Below, one piece after another: positions 18,078 to 29,500 of a stretch of DNA of 64,000 nt. The position numbers were made by a program, and so were the translations under genes. How positions within the stretch are numbered: the first letter of the stretch is position 1; each line of letters starts with the position of its first letter. Source of the DNA: Eleginops maclovinus. Taxonomy: Eukaryota; Chordata; Actinopteri; Perciformes; Eleginopidae. The stretch covers positions 21,307,140 through 21,371,139 of the forward strand of contig NC_086350.1 of NCBI RefSeq assembly GCF_036324505.1, in the 5' to 3' direction. The notes under the pieces were generated by a model. It ran no database searches and was not told the DNA's origin. It saw only the letters and a list, made by a program, of their open reading frames with translations.

Positions 18078-18095
18078 AAAAAAAGAGAATGAGTT
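18078..18095 (+). promoter_or_regulatory. copia polypurine tract
   Basis: A purine run with one interruption (AAAAAAAGAGAATGAG, then TT) directly precedes the 3' LTR; it is the expected plus-strand primer. Confidence 0.75.
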
Positions 18096-18244
18096 TGTTA
18101 ACTATGTATTTCAGGTTCAAATACTTTTATTTTGATACGGACCGGAAGCGGTTACCGGGGTTACTGTGATTGTAGTACGGTTGAACATGGAGTTGAACTA
18201 GTAAAGTGAACCAAAAGAATCACGGTGTTTTCTATGAGTTAACA
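18096..18244 (+). repeat. copia 3' LTR
   Basis: A 149-bp copy identical to the 5' LTR except for one base. It is followed by the target duplication and then by piggyBac copy B sequence. Confidence 0.95.
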
Positions 18245-18391
18245 CAGTGATTGTGAAAAAACAAAACAAAATGAAAAAAAACCAAACATTTTTGCCCCCT
18301 TTGGAGAGTCACAGTTGGCTTATGTGAAATTTTGCATTGCAGCAGTGTGTGTGTGTGTGTGTGTGTGTGTTGTGCTGCAGTGTATGTGTGT

Positions 18392-21290
18392 CTATGTGTG
18401 AAAGGCTGTGTAACAGTTGCGATCGCCTTGCAAGGACAAGAACACTTTGCAGGTCACACAACGCACTCGGGTTCTTCCAGTGCAGCCTGCTACCCTGCAG
18501 CGCGCCGCGTTCTTCAGGCTGATCATCTCTGGGAGATGGGCATTCGCCCTCCTGCGGACCGAGACATAGGGCACTGCCGTCACAAGACGTTTCTTCCCTT
18601 GATTTAGGTTGTCTTCTTCCTCTGGCTGTTCAGAGAGGTCTGCATCGCTTCCTTGACCGTGATGCTGGGCCAAGAGGGTCGTAGCCATTTCCGTACGGAA
18701 CTCAAGGAACTGCATGATGCTCTTCTTTGGTGCAGCACATATTGCGAGGTCTTTGCGGTTTACCTAAAGCCAGATCCGTGAAGTGCATTAGCATCCGCAT
18801 CGTCCACTTCTTAGTACGGGCGCTCATGCGATAGTAGCTAATCATTCTATCGATCAAATCGACTCCACCCATCTTGAGGTTGTACTCACGGACAATGCTT
18901 GGTCGCGAGACAGTCACATATTGTTTCAATTTCTTGTCCCAGCGCTGGCAGGTGTCTTCAGGCTCTGTGCCATGAACAACAGACATCATCAATACTGGTT
19001 TGTTGTCATACCACTTCACTACACACAACTTTCCGTCTTCAGTGGAAAGTTCTGATGAGGTACCTCTTCCTGTGTTTTTCATGGTTTTGTCAGAGGGTAG
19101 CTTCTCCTTCGCGCCAGCGAGTCTGTTCTTCATTATTGTACCAGTAATGTATATCTCCTTCTTCATCATTTGTTCCACACCTCGGATGCTTGTGAAGAAC
19201 CGGTCACAATACACTTTCGTTCCTCAATGCAGAGTTTGACACAGACTGCCAAGACTAAGCCTCCCAACCCCAGGCCCACCTCTTCTTCTTCGATCTGCTC
19301 AAGCAGTGCACCTGTACCTTGATACAGATCAAAGTCCAGCACAATGCCATCTGCTGTAGCACAAACGAAGTTCTTGATGCCAACTGGGTTTGGCTTCATT
19401 GGCAGATATTAGATAGAAACCCTCTTTATTAGTCACATACATGCACACAGCAGAGCACACACAGTGAAATTGGTCCTCTGCATTTAACCCATCCTAGTAC
19501 TAGGAGCAGTGGGCAGCTATTGTGCAGCGCCCGGAGAAATATTGTCTGCATGGACAGGCTCCTGTGAAAGGAATTATCTGCTCATCAATAGATGCGCATT
19601 CAGGTCGACTCTGAGACTTGCAGCCTTGCAGAATCCGATCCAGAAAAGGCCTCACCTTCCAGAATTTGTCCCTCTTCCTCAGATCTTCTGGCACATCATC
19701 ATCAATTAGCACTTTTAATGATCCCCTCAGTCTGAAGAATCTGTCGCGCGTGAATCTGTCATTGATGGCAGTGATTCTCAAGGCTTTGGACCAGTACATC
19801 CTGATTGTTGGGAATCGGATGCAGGACATCAAAATACAGGCACCAAAAAAGTGGTAAACCTCATCTACAGAGGTGTTGAGTGGGTCCCCACTCCTAGACA
19901 ATGACATAGCATTAGAGCAATCTGAAATCATTTTCATCAAATCTCTATCCATATACTGTTCAAAATAGTTTAGTGGGGTCCAGCCATCTCTGTCAAGCTC
20001 AGTTTCGTCCTCATGCTCAAACTGGGCAAGGTCTGGCGTCAATGGAGTAGCCTTCCAGCGCAACCCACGTCCTGCACAACCAGAATCAGAATAAAAATAG
20101 TACTTATTGCAAAGTAAGTTACATATTTTTACCCATGCAAGCAATTCACTGAGGTGTATTGGTGCATAACCTAGTTGAATCCGAGTGGACGTTTATATGA
20201 AATTTGAAGATTTACCCTCAAGGCATGCTAAAATAATAACAATTACCTTTATTGGGCTGTCCCTGAGTGCTTGGTCCTGGTGTTGTCTCTTCCGAGTCAT
20301 CATCTGAGCTATCAGCCTCGATCTGCTGAGTTTGACGGCGCCGTCTGGGAGTGCGGGATGAACCTGTATCTGTCCCTGTCCCTGTCCCTGTCCCTGAACC
20401 TGTCAACAAGTGTTGTAAATAAGCATTTTGCTTCCTATCCTTCACCTAGCCCTTAGGCCCTGCCTAAAATAAACAAATATCCACTGGGTCTTGGCTAACC
20501 ATTATTCGCACCACGGAGACGTTTACGACCTCTGCTGTGCTCAGTGGGCTGAGGAATGGGGTCCTCATCATCACTACTGTCATCCTCATCCTCACTGCTG
20601 CTTCGCTCCTGTGGTGGGGGTTGGTAATTGGCATCCAGGATGGGATCATCGTTGTCAGACAAGTCTTCCAAATCTGAGTTGTCTCCATCAATTAGCCAAA
20701 ATAGCTCCAATGCTCTTTGCACAGAAAAACGCTCTGGAAATAAAAACATGAAAAAATCAAATACAAACCAATGTCATTTATATATGTATGTATTTCTTTG
20801 TTATTTATTTCACTGGGACAATGTACAGCTTTTCAACTGCACCAGAGTTAGCTATAAACAACTCTAGCTATTAGCTATAGCAAGGCACATTTTTACTAGC
20901 ATATTAACATGTTTAACCCAACTAATTTATGTATGTATGTATGTATGTATTTAGTTATTTAATTGTTATTTATTTCATTGGGACAATGTACAGCTTTTTA
21001 GCTGCACCAGAGTTAGCTATATGCTATTTTACTTGTGCACATGTTTGCTAACATATTAGAATTTTGACCAACCTAAGTCCCTATGTACACATACGTGTTC
21101 ATGTTTAGCGGCATACCAAATTGTTATTTTTACACATTTTTTGTCAAATTTGCATGTCATGACAAACGTACAATGCGTTGATAAATATCTAAATCAGAAA
21201 AAGCCTTGAAATATGATAGGACTTCTTACCTTGTCAAGGTTTGTGTTTGGAGCTGCCACTTGAATTATCTCTTGTTTGCCGCCATTTTGA
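18392..21290 (-). pseudogene. piggyBac transposase, copy B (broken)
   Basis: Collinear with the intact copy A gene. All four exon equivalents can be found: first exon near 21290-21235, then about 20730-20496, 20405-20245 and 20075-18392. The catalytic motifs SIDEQIIPF, MYCDRFF and MGGVDLIDR are still visible. It cannot make a full protein: the first exon has a stop after MAANKR, a roughly 135-bp repeat is inserted at 19409, there are frame-changing differences near 19220, and about 16 bp are missing near 18757. Confidence 0.88.
19409..19544. repeat. Short interspersed repeat inserted in transposase copy B
   Basis: About 135 bp with the familiar fish repeat text AAATTGGTCCTCTGCATTTA and GGAGCAGTGGGCAGC is inserted between CAGATATT and GTCTGC. 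ATATT is repeated at both borders, and copy A shows the uninterrupted sequence. It is a SINE-like or LINE-tail fragment; I cannot name the family. Confidence 0.75.
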
Positions 21291-21358
21291 ATTTTTACCG
21301 TAGTGTGTTGTACTCTTCTGACACCACCAGATGGCAGTGTAAGTGCCCACATACGTGG

Positions 21359-21980
21359 AAACAGAAACCTCATACCCAAGCATCATATTATGATCCTTTA
21401 TCCCTCCTCAATTAGGAAAATTGGTCCTTTGTTATATGTCTGGTGTAGGAGGTTCGAGGCTAAGCATAAGTTGTTTAAAGATTATTTCAAAAATTTCAAA
21501 AACATAACCAAATCACTAGCTAAAAGGCATCAAATGTTCATTGCTTATCACTGGGAAACCTTCACTCTAAAACAGAAGGAATATGGGCCAATTAAATCAT
21601 TTTCTGTAGGAGATGTGGTCAACAGTGAAATGCTTGAAATGATGGTGTCAAAAGATGTTTTCTCGACAAGTTGGGTTAAAGTTGATGGTGTAGAGTACAA
21701 AGGTGGACTTGTTTTTTTGCAGTTCAGTGGAGGAAGAATGCCAGTGTTTTCTCAAATAGCTGATGTACTTCTGGTTGAAGATGACATTTTTTTATTGACA
21801 CAGAACCTATTTACAGAGAAGTTTGATCAACATCACCATGCCTTCAAAGTATTACCAACTGAAGAAAGGTGTGTCTTAAAAATAACTGAACTAAAATGTC
21901 ACAAACCGTTTGATATTCAAAGCTCATATGGTGCTGCAGATGAAAGTTTGTACATTGTACCTTCATTTATTATGTTTTAA
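21359..21980 (+). pseudogene. Uncharacterised fish ORF family, 3' part
   Basis: Continuation of the ORF interrupted at 12957. It has NLIPKHHIMI, SIRKIGPLLYVWCRRFEAKH, LAKRHQMFIAYHWETFTLKQ, FSVGDVVNSEMLE and a stop at 21978-21980. About 15-20 codons between the two halves are lost. A possible poly(A) signal (AATAAA) follows near 22004. Function unknown; the 3' neighbour is a repeat block typical of transposon ends. Confidence 0.6.
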
Positions 21981-22094
21981 TTGACTGCATGGGGGGAAAA
22001 AGTAAAATAAAAATGGTGTTTTTGAAAATGTATTGTTTCTTGGATTTAATTATTCTGTCATTTTAATTGTTTGATTAAGTTATTATTCACACTA

Positions 22095-22340
22095 TGTTGT
22101 GTTAATTTAACCCAGTTTAGTGAGTTAAAAATCAACTCTGATATAGTGTTCATGTAAATCGCTCAGTGTTAATTTAACCCAGTTTAGTGAGTTAAAAAAG
22201 TAACTGACACAAGTGTTAAATAATTAACTATTTTGAAAATGTTAATTTAACTCTGTAGAGTGTGGAGCTATATAAACCCTGAAAAAGTGTTAAAATTGAC
22301 TCTGTGGGAGTTGATTCAACACTCCAGTTTTTGCGGTGTA
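22095..22340. repeat. Subterminal direct repeats, probable transposon end
   Basis: GTGTTAATTTAACCCAGTTT with a following AGTGAGTTAAAAA occurs twice, 67 bp apart (22099 and 22166). Shorter variants (TGTTAAATAATTAAC, GTTAATTTAACTC, GTTGATTCAACACTCC) follow, ending at TTTTTGCGGTGTA. The TTAA-rich inverted motifs look like the end of the element that encodes the preceding ORF. Confidence 0.55.
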
Positions 22341-24120
22341 CCCTTGTGTATGTGTAAGTTGTTACCAAGTGGTATGTGTTAACTGTGGTAACACCAATTA
22401 GTAATGCATTAATTACATCTCGTGTACATGTCATGTTAAAACCAGAATGCGTTTGAATTATGGTGCAATGTACTTCCCAGGTATTGTACTTGGCATAAGG
22501 ACTATAGGTTTTAGGATTTTAGTAATGTTTGCCTTGGGGTGTACTGTAGGTAAGAAAATACAGCGAGTTTGGATATAGTTACTTCTTTTTACTGTTTTAT
22601 CTCAACACAGGAGTACAACATTACATCAATTGAGACTTAGAGGTGTCCAGTTGAATGACGTCCATGGTCTACAAGAAGAACAAATACAAAGGGGCATATA
22701 TAATGAAAATCCAAATGACCAGGTATAGTGAAATTAAATGGCTAAGTAACTGGTCACTGTTCCTCAGGGAACCACAGTAGTCACATCACTTGGCATATTT
22801 AAGTATTCAATGCAATTTATTTGTAGTACATTCTTCTCACTTTCCTCGCTAATTATTTGTTGAGCATATCCATGGATCTATAGGCTAACGTAGCAGATGT
22901 GGATTCAACAAGCAGAGAGCTCTGTTACCAAATTCAACAGCCCTTCGAGTAGGACTTTGCATGAATTTACCAATCTTGTTTTAAACGGCTTTGTCTACTT
23001 AAGTAAACATGTGTGTATGTGTGTCACCACAGGACCCAACAATGAACAAACAAGATGGAAACTTTCCATGGGAATTAACGTGGGAATTAAATGGGAATTT
23101 AAGTGAATAAACTGGGAATTTTCGAAATTGAAGGTTGACTCTTCATAGGGAAGTTAAATAGTTGGGGAAAGTATATTTTAGCATAATGACTAAAACAAAC
23201 CGATGCCATTCAAGTACGCTTGAATATCCATGCCATTCCTCAATCACATGCACATATAGCACACTGCTTACTGCATGGCTATTGAGACCACACCCCCTAC
23301 CGGCACTGTGCATTCATCCATCACATGCACATATGATTTCTAGAAGACTGGACCACACTTTTGAGCCCAAAGCACAAGACTATTGAAGCCACACATTTGA
23401 ACCTGTGGACTACACAAAGGGAAGTAAGGTTTGATGATATTATGGGGTAATATATTTATTTTATGTTTAAATTGCAAATATCACATACAAATGTATGTAT
23501 CTACTAGATAGCTATCTGATAACTTAGATGCTAAATAAGCCATAGTTAGCATCACTTCATTTACCATCTATGAGGCACTCTTATAAAGATGCTAGCTACC
23601 TCAAATTTTAGGGGGCTCCGACAAGGTGTTTGGAACATTGAACAATGTAAATCTTTTCTAGTACACCTCAACAATGGAACTATGATCAGTAAATATGGCC
23701 ACAATATGGGACCTTTAACTAATAACTAACTAATCAACTGTTGAATAATAACCATACTTAATGATATGTAATATATTATACCAAAAGTAGCCTGCTATAA
23801 TTATACTATTTATTTAGCATATTCTTTTATATATTATTTTGTGATAGGTTTGAGATGAGGCAGGATGGTGGCGTACCCATACCAGGATTTAAAACTCTAA
23901 GTATCCTATATTCCTTTTTAATGTTGAACTGAACTGAAGCTAATAACCAGCCTCTACATAATTACTGAGCTCCATCATTAGATGTTTGCATTGGGGTGCA
24001 GGTGAAAACATTATCTATTCAAATTGCCACTGAGTTAACAAATGTTGGTCAGAAATCAGTTTCTATACATTTTGAGAATTGTCTTATGTACTGTAAATAA
24101 ATAGCACCTTTTTGATTCAA
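22341..24120. other. Intergenic, no gene recognised
   Basis: AT-rich sequence without supported coding regions. A small block near 23070-23120 repeats GGGAATTAA/GGGAATTTA motifs, common in fish hAT-derived repeats. ATTGAGACCACA and ATTGAAGCCACA at 23281 and 23384 suggest a diverged local duplication. Confidence 0.5.
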
Positions 24121-24545
24121 TAAAGATAAGACAAGATATACTTTATTGATCCCAAATTAGGAAATGTTTTCAAGGCGTTGCACCTACGTAGAAATAAAAG
24201 TCTATAAACTATCTGATCAATAAAATAAAACACAATTGAAGGGAATTTTCAGCAAACACAAAATAAAGCAGGATATTATTTACATTAAGTTTCAAATTCA
24301 AAAATAAATGTAAAATATACAGTGTGAAGTTAAAGTTCAGTTAACAAAAGAGAAGCTTTGGAGCAGTGAATACTCTGCCAGCCAGAGGTGATTTGTTGTA
24401 CAGGGTTATGGCAGTAGCAGTAGGCAGGAATATTTACCTGTATCTGTCCTTTTCACAGCGGAGCTGGAATAGTCTGTTGGATAGAGCTCTGCTGTCTGTG
24501 CAGCTGCTAGTAGAGTGGGGTTATCCATGATTGATAACAGTTTGT
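24121..24545 (-). mobile_element. LINE 3' end fragment
   Basis: The plus strand reads AAGATATACTTTATTGATCC, the common complement of a fish LINE tail. Upstream on the minus strand a degenerate frame contains LLSIMDNPT, matching the end of the reverse transcriptase seen more fully at 38368. Only the last part of the ORF and the 3' UTR remain. Confidence 0.65.
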
Positions 24546-24904
24546 TCTATTTCCTATAGGCTTCGACCTCTAAGGCTATCGCTATTGGGGTAATCTTTTG
24601 CGCATTCACAAAGCACTGAAATACTTTTTACCCACGCCCACCCATGATGTGGGCCCCACCTATACTCACCTCCAGTATAAATTGGAGGGACACCTGATAA
24701 TCTGCTCCCCATTTTTCTTCAGCGCTCCGTTGCATAAGCAAATAAGCTAAAGAGCAAACATTCCTAAACATGGACAGAGAGAAGATATTCTATAACATAT
24801 ACAAACCTAACATCTGATGAAGGTAGTGAAGTCTTGAAATTAATAAAATGTAAGTTTCTTTACACCACTGGCTATAAAGATAGAAAGACAGAGTCTTGTA
24901 CAGA
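24546..24904. other. Intergenic, nothing recognised
   Basis: No coding, RNA or repeat feature that I can support. Confidence 0.5.
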
Positions 24905-25988
24905 GGCGTTCATTTCATTTATTTATTTAAAGGACAGCGCCCATTGATCAACATTGCTGTAAACGTGCCAGTGTTGGCCAGCAGGCTTATTTTCAAACAT
25001 TGTCCTTTTGGCAAGGTGTTTAAATAACCACAAAAAGACTAAAGAAATTAAAACATTATTAAAAGATACACACAGCAACAGACAACAACAGTACAACAAT
25101 AAATAGGAACAGACAAACATGCAAACAGTTTAAATACTATCATAATGTGATACAGTTAAAAGTGTTCACATTTTGGATTGCTTAAAAGCCAGTTCTTAAG
25201 ATAGTGGTTAAATGTATGATAGGAGAGGTTATTTCTTATCTGTATTGGTATTGTGTTCCATACTTTTGTTGCCCTCACAGAAAAGCACAGTTTACCGAAG
25301 GAACTGGACCTAAGTGGGACGGAACAGTCCCCTCTTAGGGCAGACCTTGTGGTTCTGCTGTTTGAATTGCAGAGTGGTGGGGGTGCCTTGCCATTTATAA
25401 TCTTAAAAATGAGACATGCATCAGTGTGTTTTAAAAGATTTCCCCAGCAGGGCAGGTTGTGTTAGTCCAGGATTTTGAAAAAAGGTTTTCTGTCCAAAAC
25501 TTTGAGAGCTTGTTTGTGGAGTGATAGGATAGGCCTTAATGTTGTGCTATTCACCTGGGTCCAGCTGGCCATACAGTATGTTAGGTGGGGAATGATCATG
25601 GCAGTCATATAGAGTTTTGCTAAAGGTATTGTCAAGCAGTTCCTTATATATCTAAAGTTGCTAGATTGTATTAAGTTATTTGCATTATCTTTCTCACTTC
25701 GTTTTTGAAGGATAGAGTAGTGTCAATGATAATACCTAGATATTTCAAATGTGAAACTGTTTTAATGACCTCCCCAGACACATAGACCTTGGGTTCACAG
25801 TGTGGTAAAGTGGTGGTCTTGCTAAAACACACATAGACTGTCTTTTTAACATTTAGATAAAGCTGTGAGTCAGTAAGCCATTGATGTACATGTATTTAAG
25901 AGAGTGCTTTAGAGCATTATCTCTCTCTTTCATTAATTTCCTTATGTCAGTATTAATCCAGGGGAGGGTGTGTTTATTTTTGGCCTTA
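24905..25988 (-). pseudogene. LINE reverse transcriptase C-terminus and 3' end
   Basis: Minus-strand frames with stops contain VIKTVSHLKYLGIIIDTTLSF (25860-25690 region) and further down NTIPIQIRNNLSYHTF and KNWLLSNPKCEHF, the last third of a CR1/L2-like LINE ORF. At its upper end the frame reads PWINTDIRKLMKERD, the segment between endonuclease and reverse transcriptase. The central reverse transcriptase is therefore deleted near 25890. It is the 3' half of the element whose endonuclease resumes at 33040, after the BEL/Pao insertion. Confidence 0.75.
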
Positions 25989-25993
25989 GATTT

Positions 25994-26393
25994 TGTAACG
26001 GATCCCCGTATATAACTGGTTTGAGTCTTTACTGCTGGTTCAAATGTACTGTTTTATTTTCTCTTGTTCAATACTACATTCCTTATACTTTCAAACTATC
26101 ACCACCGTAAGAACTGTATGGCCTCATACGGGTCCATTAAAACTATAAAATCCTTATATTTTACACACGTACATCCGTTCGTGACCAGATCATACACTGT
26201 ACTAAACAGTTACACGCTAACAAAGTGAAGTATGATTAACATTTTACCTTTACCGTTGTCAAAATAAAAGTCTATAGGAAAATGAATGGCATAAGGCCTG
26301 TATAAAATTCTTAAACTAATTCCGTGTTCACAATTATGCAAATAAGTACAAATTAAACTAAAAATGAATTATACCTTCATGGGGTTATTTACA
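25994..26393 (-). repeat. BEL/Pao 3' LTR
   Basis: The 3' LTR of the minus-strand element, 400 bp. On the minus strand it is preceded by the purine-rich GGTGGGAG, a probable polypurine tract (26394-26401). Confidence 0.93.
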
Positions 26394-26528
26394 CTCCCAC
26401 CAAATTCTAGTGTTTTTCCAAAATGGAAACATTTAAAACACACAATTTCAACTTATAGGGATAACCCTTCAAATATATATGGCTACACCACACAGAAAAC
26501 TATATTGCATTTCATAACTGCATAGTGC

Positions 26529-29500
26529 CTAAACAGCTTCTAGCAATAGAACTAATTTCTGGACAGGGCGCTCCAAAGAGGTCCTGATGGTGCGCTCTCC
26601 TTTGTGGTTCAGCTCCTTCTCTCCAAACAAGATTTTGGCCCGTCTCACAAGTCCATCTTTGCCTTGAATGACTTCAGTCACTGTCCCAAGTCTCCATTTG
26701 CTTCGTGGTAAAGTGTCCTCAGCGTCCATCACTACATCACCGACCTGTAGGTTCCTTTTAGTGCCATGCCAGCACTGTCTTGCTGTGATGCTGTGGAGGT
26801 ACTCCTTTTTCCATCTACTCCAAAACTGTTCGGTCAGGTACTGCACCTGGCGCCACCTCTTTCGTCCATAAAGATCCTCTCTTTCAAATTTGCCAGGTGG
26901 AGGCAAGGCTGTGGTGGATTTCATAGTGATGAGGTGGTTAGGAGTAAGTGGCTCTAAACTGTTGGGGCTGTTCAGAGCGTCAACTGTGAGTGGACGGCTG
27001 TTCACAATAGCCATGGTCTCATAAAAGAAGGTGCGCAGTGAAGAATCATTAAGCCTACCAGGGGAGAGTAGCAGAGTGGCGTTGAGAACGCTTCTCACAG
27101 TTCTTATTTGTCGTTCCCACACACCCCCTGCATGGCTGGCATGAGGTGCATTCATGACAAAGTCGCACTGCTTTTCTGTGAGAAATGTATTCAGCCTATT
27201 CATGTCCAACTCTTGCAATGCAGCATTCAATTCATTTTTTGCACCAATGAAGTTAGTGCCTTGGTCACACTTAATTTGTCGCACTGCACCTCTTAAAGCA
27301 ATAAAGCATCTCAGTCCATTAATGAATGTGTCTGTGGACATGTCCTCTAACATTTCAATATGAATGGCTCTAGAACAGAAACAGGTGAAGAGCAACCCAT
27401 ACCTTTTTTCTTCTTTTCGCCCTTGCTTAGTCCAAAAAGGACCAAAACAGTCCATCCCACAGTATGTGAATGGTGGGGTGGGTTCTGTTCGTTCGACAGG
27501 CAGGTCACTCATCTTTTGGCTTTCAACAGGCCTTCTCAGCCTTCGACATGTCACACAGTGACGGATGTAGGTTGCCACTGCTCTGCTCAGTCCACAGATC
27601 CAATAGCCATTGGACCTGATTTCATTGATGGTGAAGCCTTTGCCCTGATGTTTCACTCTTTCATGATGGTGGGCGATGATCAGACTCGTCACGTGATGTC
27701 CCTGAGGAATGACTGTTGGGTGCTTGAATGTGTTAGGGAAAGATGAGCGGCTGAGCCTACCTTCCACCTTGAGCACACCCTCTGCATCTAGGAAAACATC
27801 GAGGTGATACAGCTTGTTTTGTTTTGGTAGCTGATGTCCTTTGCTTAGTAGCTTTATCTCTTCTCCGTATGTTTGACTTTGCATGTCTTTGATGATGAGC
27901 TGCTCTGCACTCTGTCTTTCACTAACTGATGAGAGGTCACATGATTTTACCTTTCTTGCACGCCGTATGAGCCGCGCCACTGCTTTGACTGCCCGAGACC
28001 AGCATGAGAACTTATTCAGTCTGTCTACAAGGTCAACTTGTTCTGAGGTCTTTGTCTGAAATGTCTGAGCCTTTCTAACCTCTGGGTCACCGACAGGCAG
28101 CTCTGAAGGCACCTCTGTTGGCATTTCGATCTCCCTTTTCCACAGAAAGCTAGGGCCAGTGAACCAATCAGAAGAAAGTAGCTCATCTACTGTTTTCCCT
28201 CGAGATGCATAGTCTGCTGGGTTTTCGTCAGTTGGTACATAGAACCATTGCTTGGGGTCTGAGGCATGACACATTTTCTGCACCCTATTTGCTACAAAGG
28301 TGTGAAAGTGGCGAGCATCATTATTTATGTAGCCTAAGACAACTTTTGAATCTGTCCAAAAGAACTCTTCTACATTACAGTAGCCTAATTCTTCTTTGAG
28401 CATATTGCTCACTGTGACTGAGACAACTGCTGCGGTAAGCTCTAACCTGGGTATAGTTGTGACCTTCTGTGGCGAGACGCGTGCCTTTCCCATGAGAAGA
28501 ACACAGTGAATGTCTTCTCTTTCGTTCTTCAGTCTTAGGTATGTGCATTGGCCGTAGCCTGTGGTGCTTGCATCTGAGAAGTGATGTAGCTCTGTTTTGA
28601 TCACTTTTCCAAAGCCAGCTGGCTGGTAGCAGCGAGCTACGCGTATCTTTTCCATCTTAACAAGGTCATCTTGCCATTTCTCCCACCGTGGCTTCAACTG
28701 CTCTGGAATTAGGTCATCCCATCCTGTTCCTTGATGGCACATGTCCTGGAGAATTTTCTTTCCGTTAAGAAGGTACGGAGCTACGAAGCCTAGCGGGTCA
28801 TATATGGAGGCAACAGATGACAGGATGCCGCGCCGTGTTGCGGGCTGGTTCTTTGGTGCGACTTTGAAGGTGAAACAGTCACTCTCGATGCTCCAGTATA
28901 TTCCTAATGCTCTCTCTAAGGCTGCGTCATTGAATCTGAGATCCTTTGCTTTAATGTCTATAGCGTGCTCTGTTGAGGGGATGCTCTGGAGAACAGCACA
29001 GCTATTGGACACGAATTTGTGAAGGCGTAAGCCTCTCTTTGCACACAGCTCACGTGCCTCCTTTGCTATCTGAATGGCCCTTTCAACAGACTCAACACTA
29101 GTGATGCCATCGTCAACATAAAAGTCTCTGGCAATGAACTGTGATCCTAATGGGTGTGTGTGACTGTGTTCTTTGGCGAGCTGCTTTAGTCCATAATTCG
29201 CACATCCTGGTGAAGACACGGCTCCAAACAGATGGACCTTCATCCTGAATTCTTCGGGAGGTGTGCTTACATCGCCGTTCTTCCACCATAAGAAGCGTAG
29301 GTAGTCACGGTCCTTCTCTGAGACATGGAACTGGTGGAACATCTTTTCAATGTCACACATCATAGCAATGTGATGCTGGCGGAAACGAATGAGAACACCT
29401 GTGAGACTGTTAATCATGTCTGGGCCTGGGAGAAGGTGTTCATTGAGGCTACTTCCCTTGTACTTTGCCGAGCAGTCGTAAACTACTCTCAGCTTTTCAG

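Larger units (their letters stand above)
13409..18244 (+). mobile_element. Ty1/copia LTR retrotransposon, complete
   Basis: Two 149-bp LTRs (TGTTAAC...GTTAACA) differ at one base. They flank a primer-binding site, one gag-pol ORF and a polypurine tract. A target duplication of 4-5 bp (CAGT, or ACAGT if the final A is counted as target) borders the element. At 4836 bp it is a short, complete copia. LTR identity of 148/149 and an open ORF indicate a very recent insertion. Confidence 0.95.
12958..21358 (-). mobile_element. piggyBac copy B, degenerate, carrying copia and a short repeat
   Basis: The left end TCCTCCTAAGACCCGAG matches the left end of copy A. The interior is collinear with copy A, including the palindrome at 13093-13106. 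The terminal roughly 100 bp on the right are missing, as are roughly 50 bp of the disrupted ORF. A full Ty1/copia element sits at 13409-18244. The transposase gene is a pseudogene. Confidence 0.85.

Noticed and set aside
22095..22205. CRISPR-like spaced repeats
   Set aside because: Only two long copies, in a vertebrate genome, next to a mobile ORF; they fit transposon subterminal repeats.
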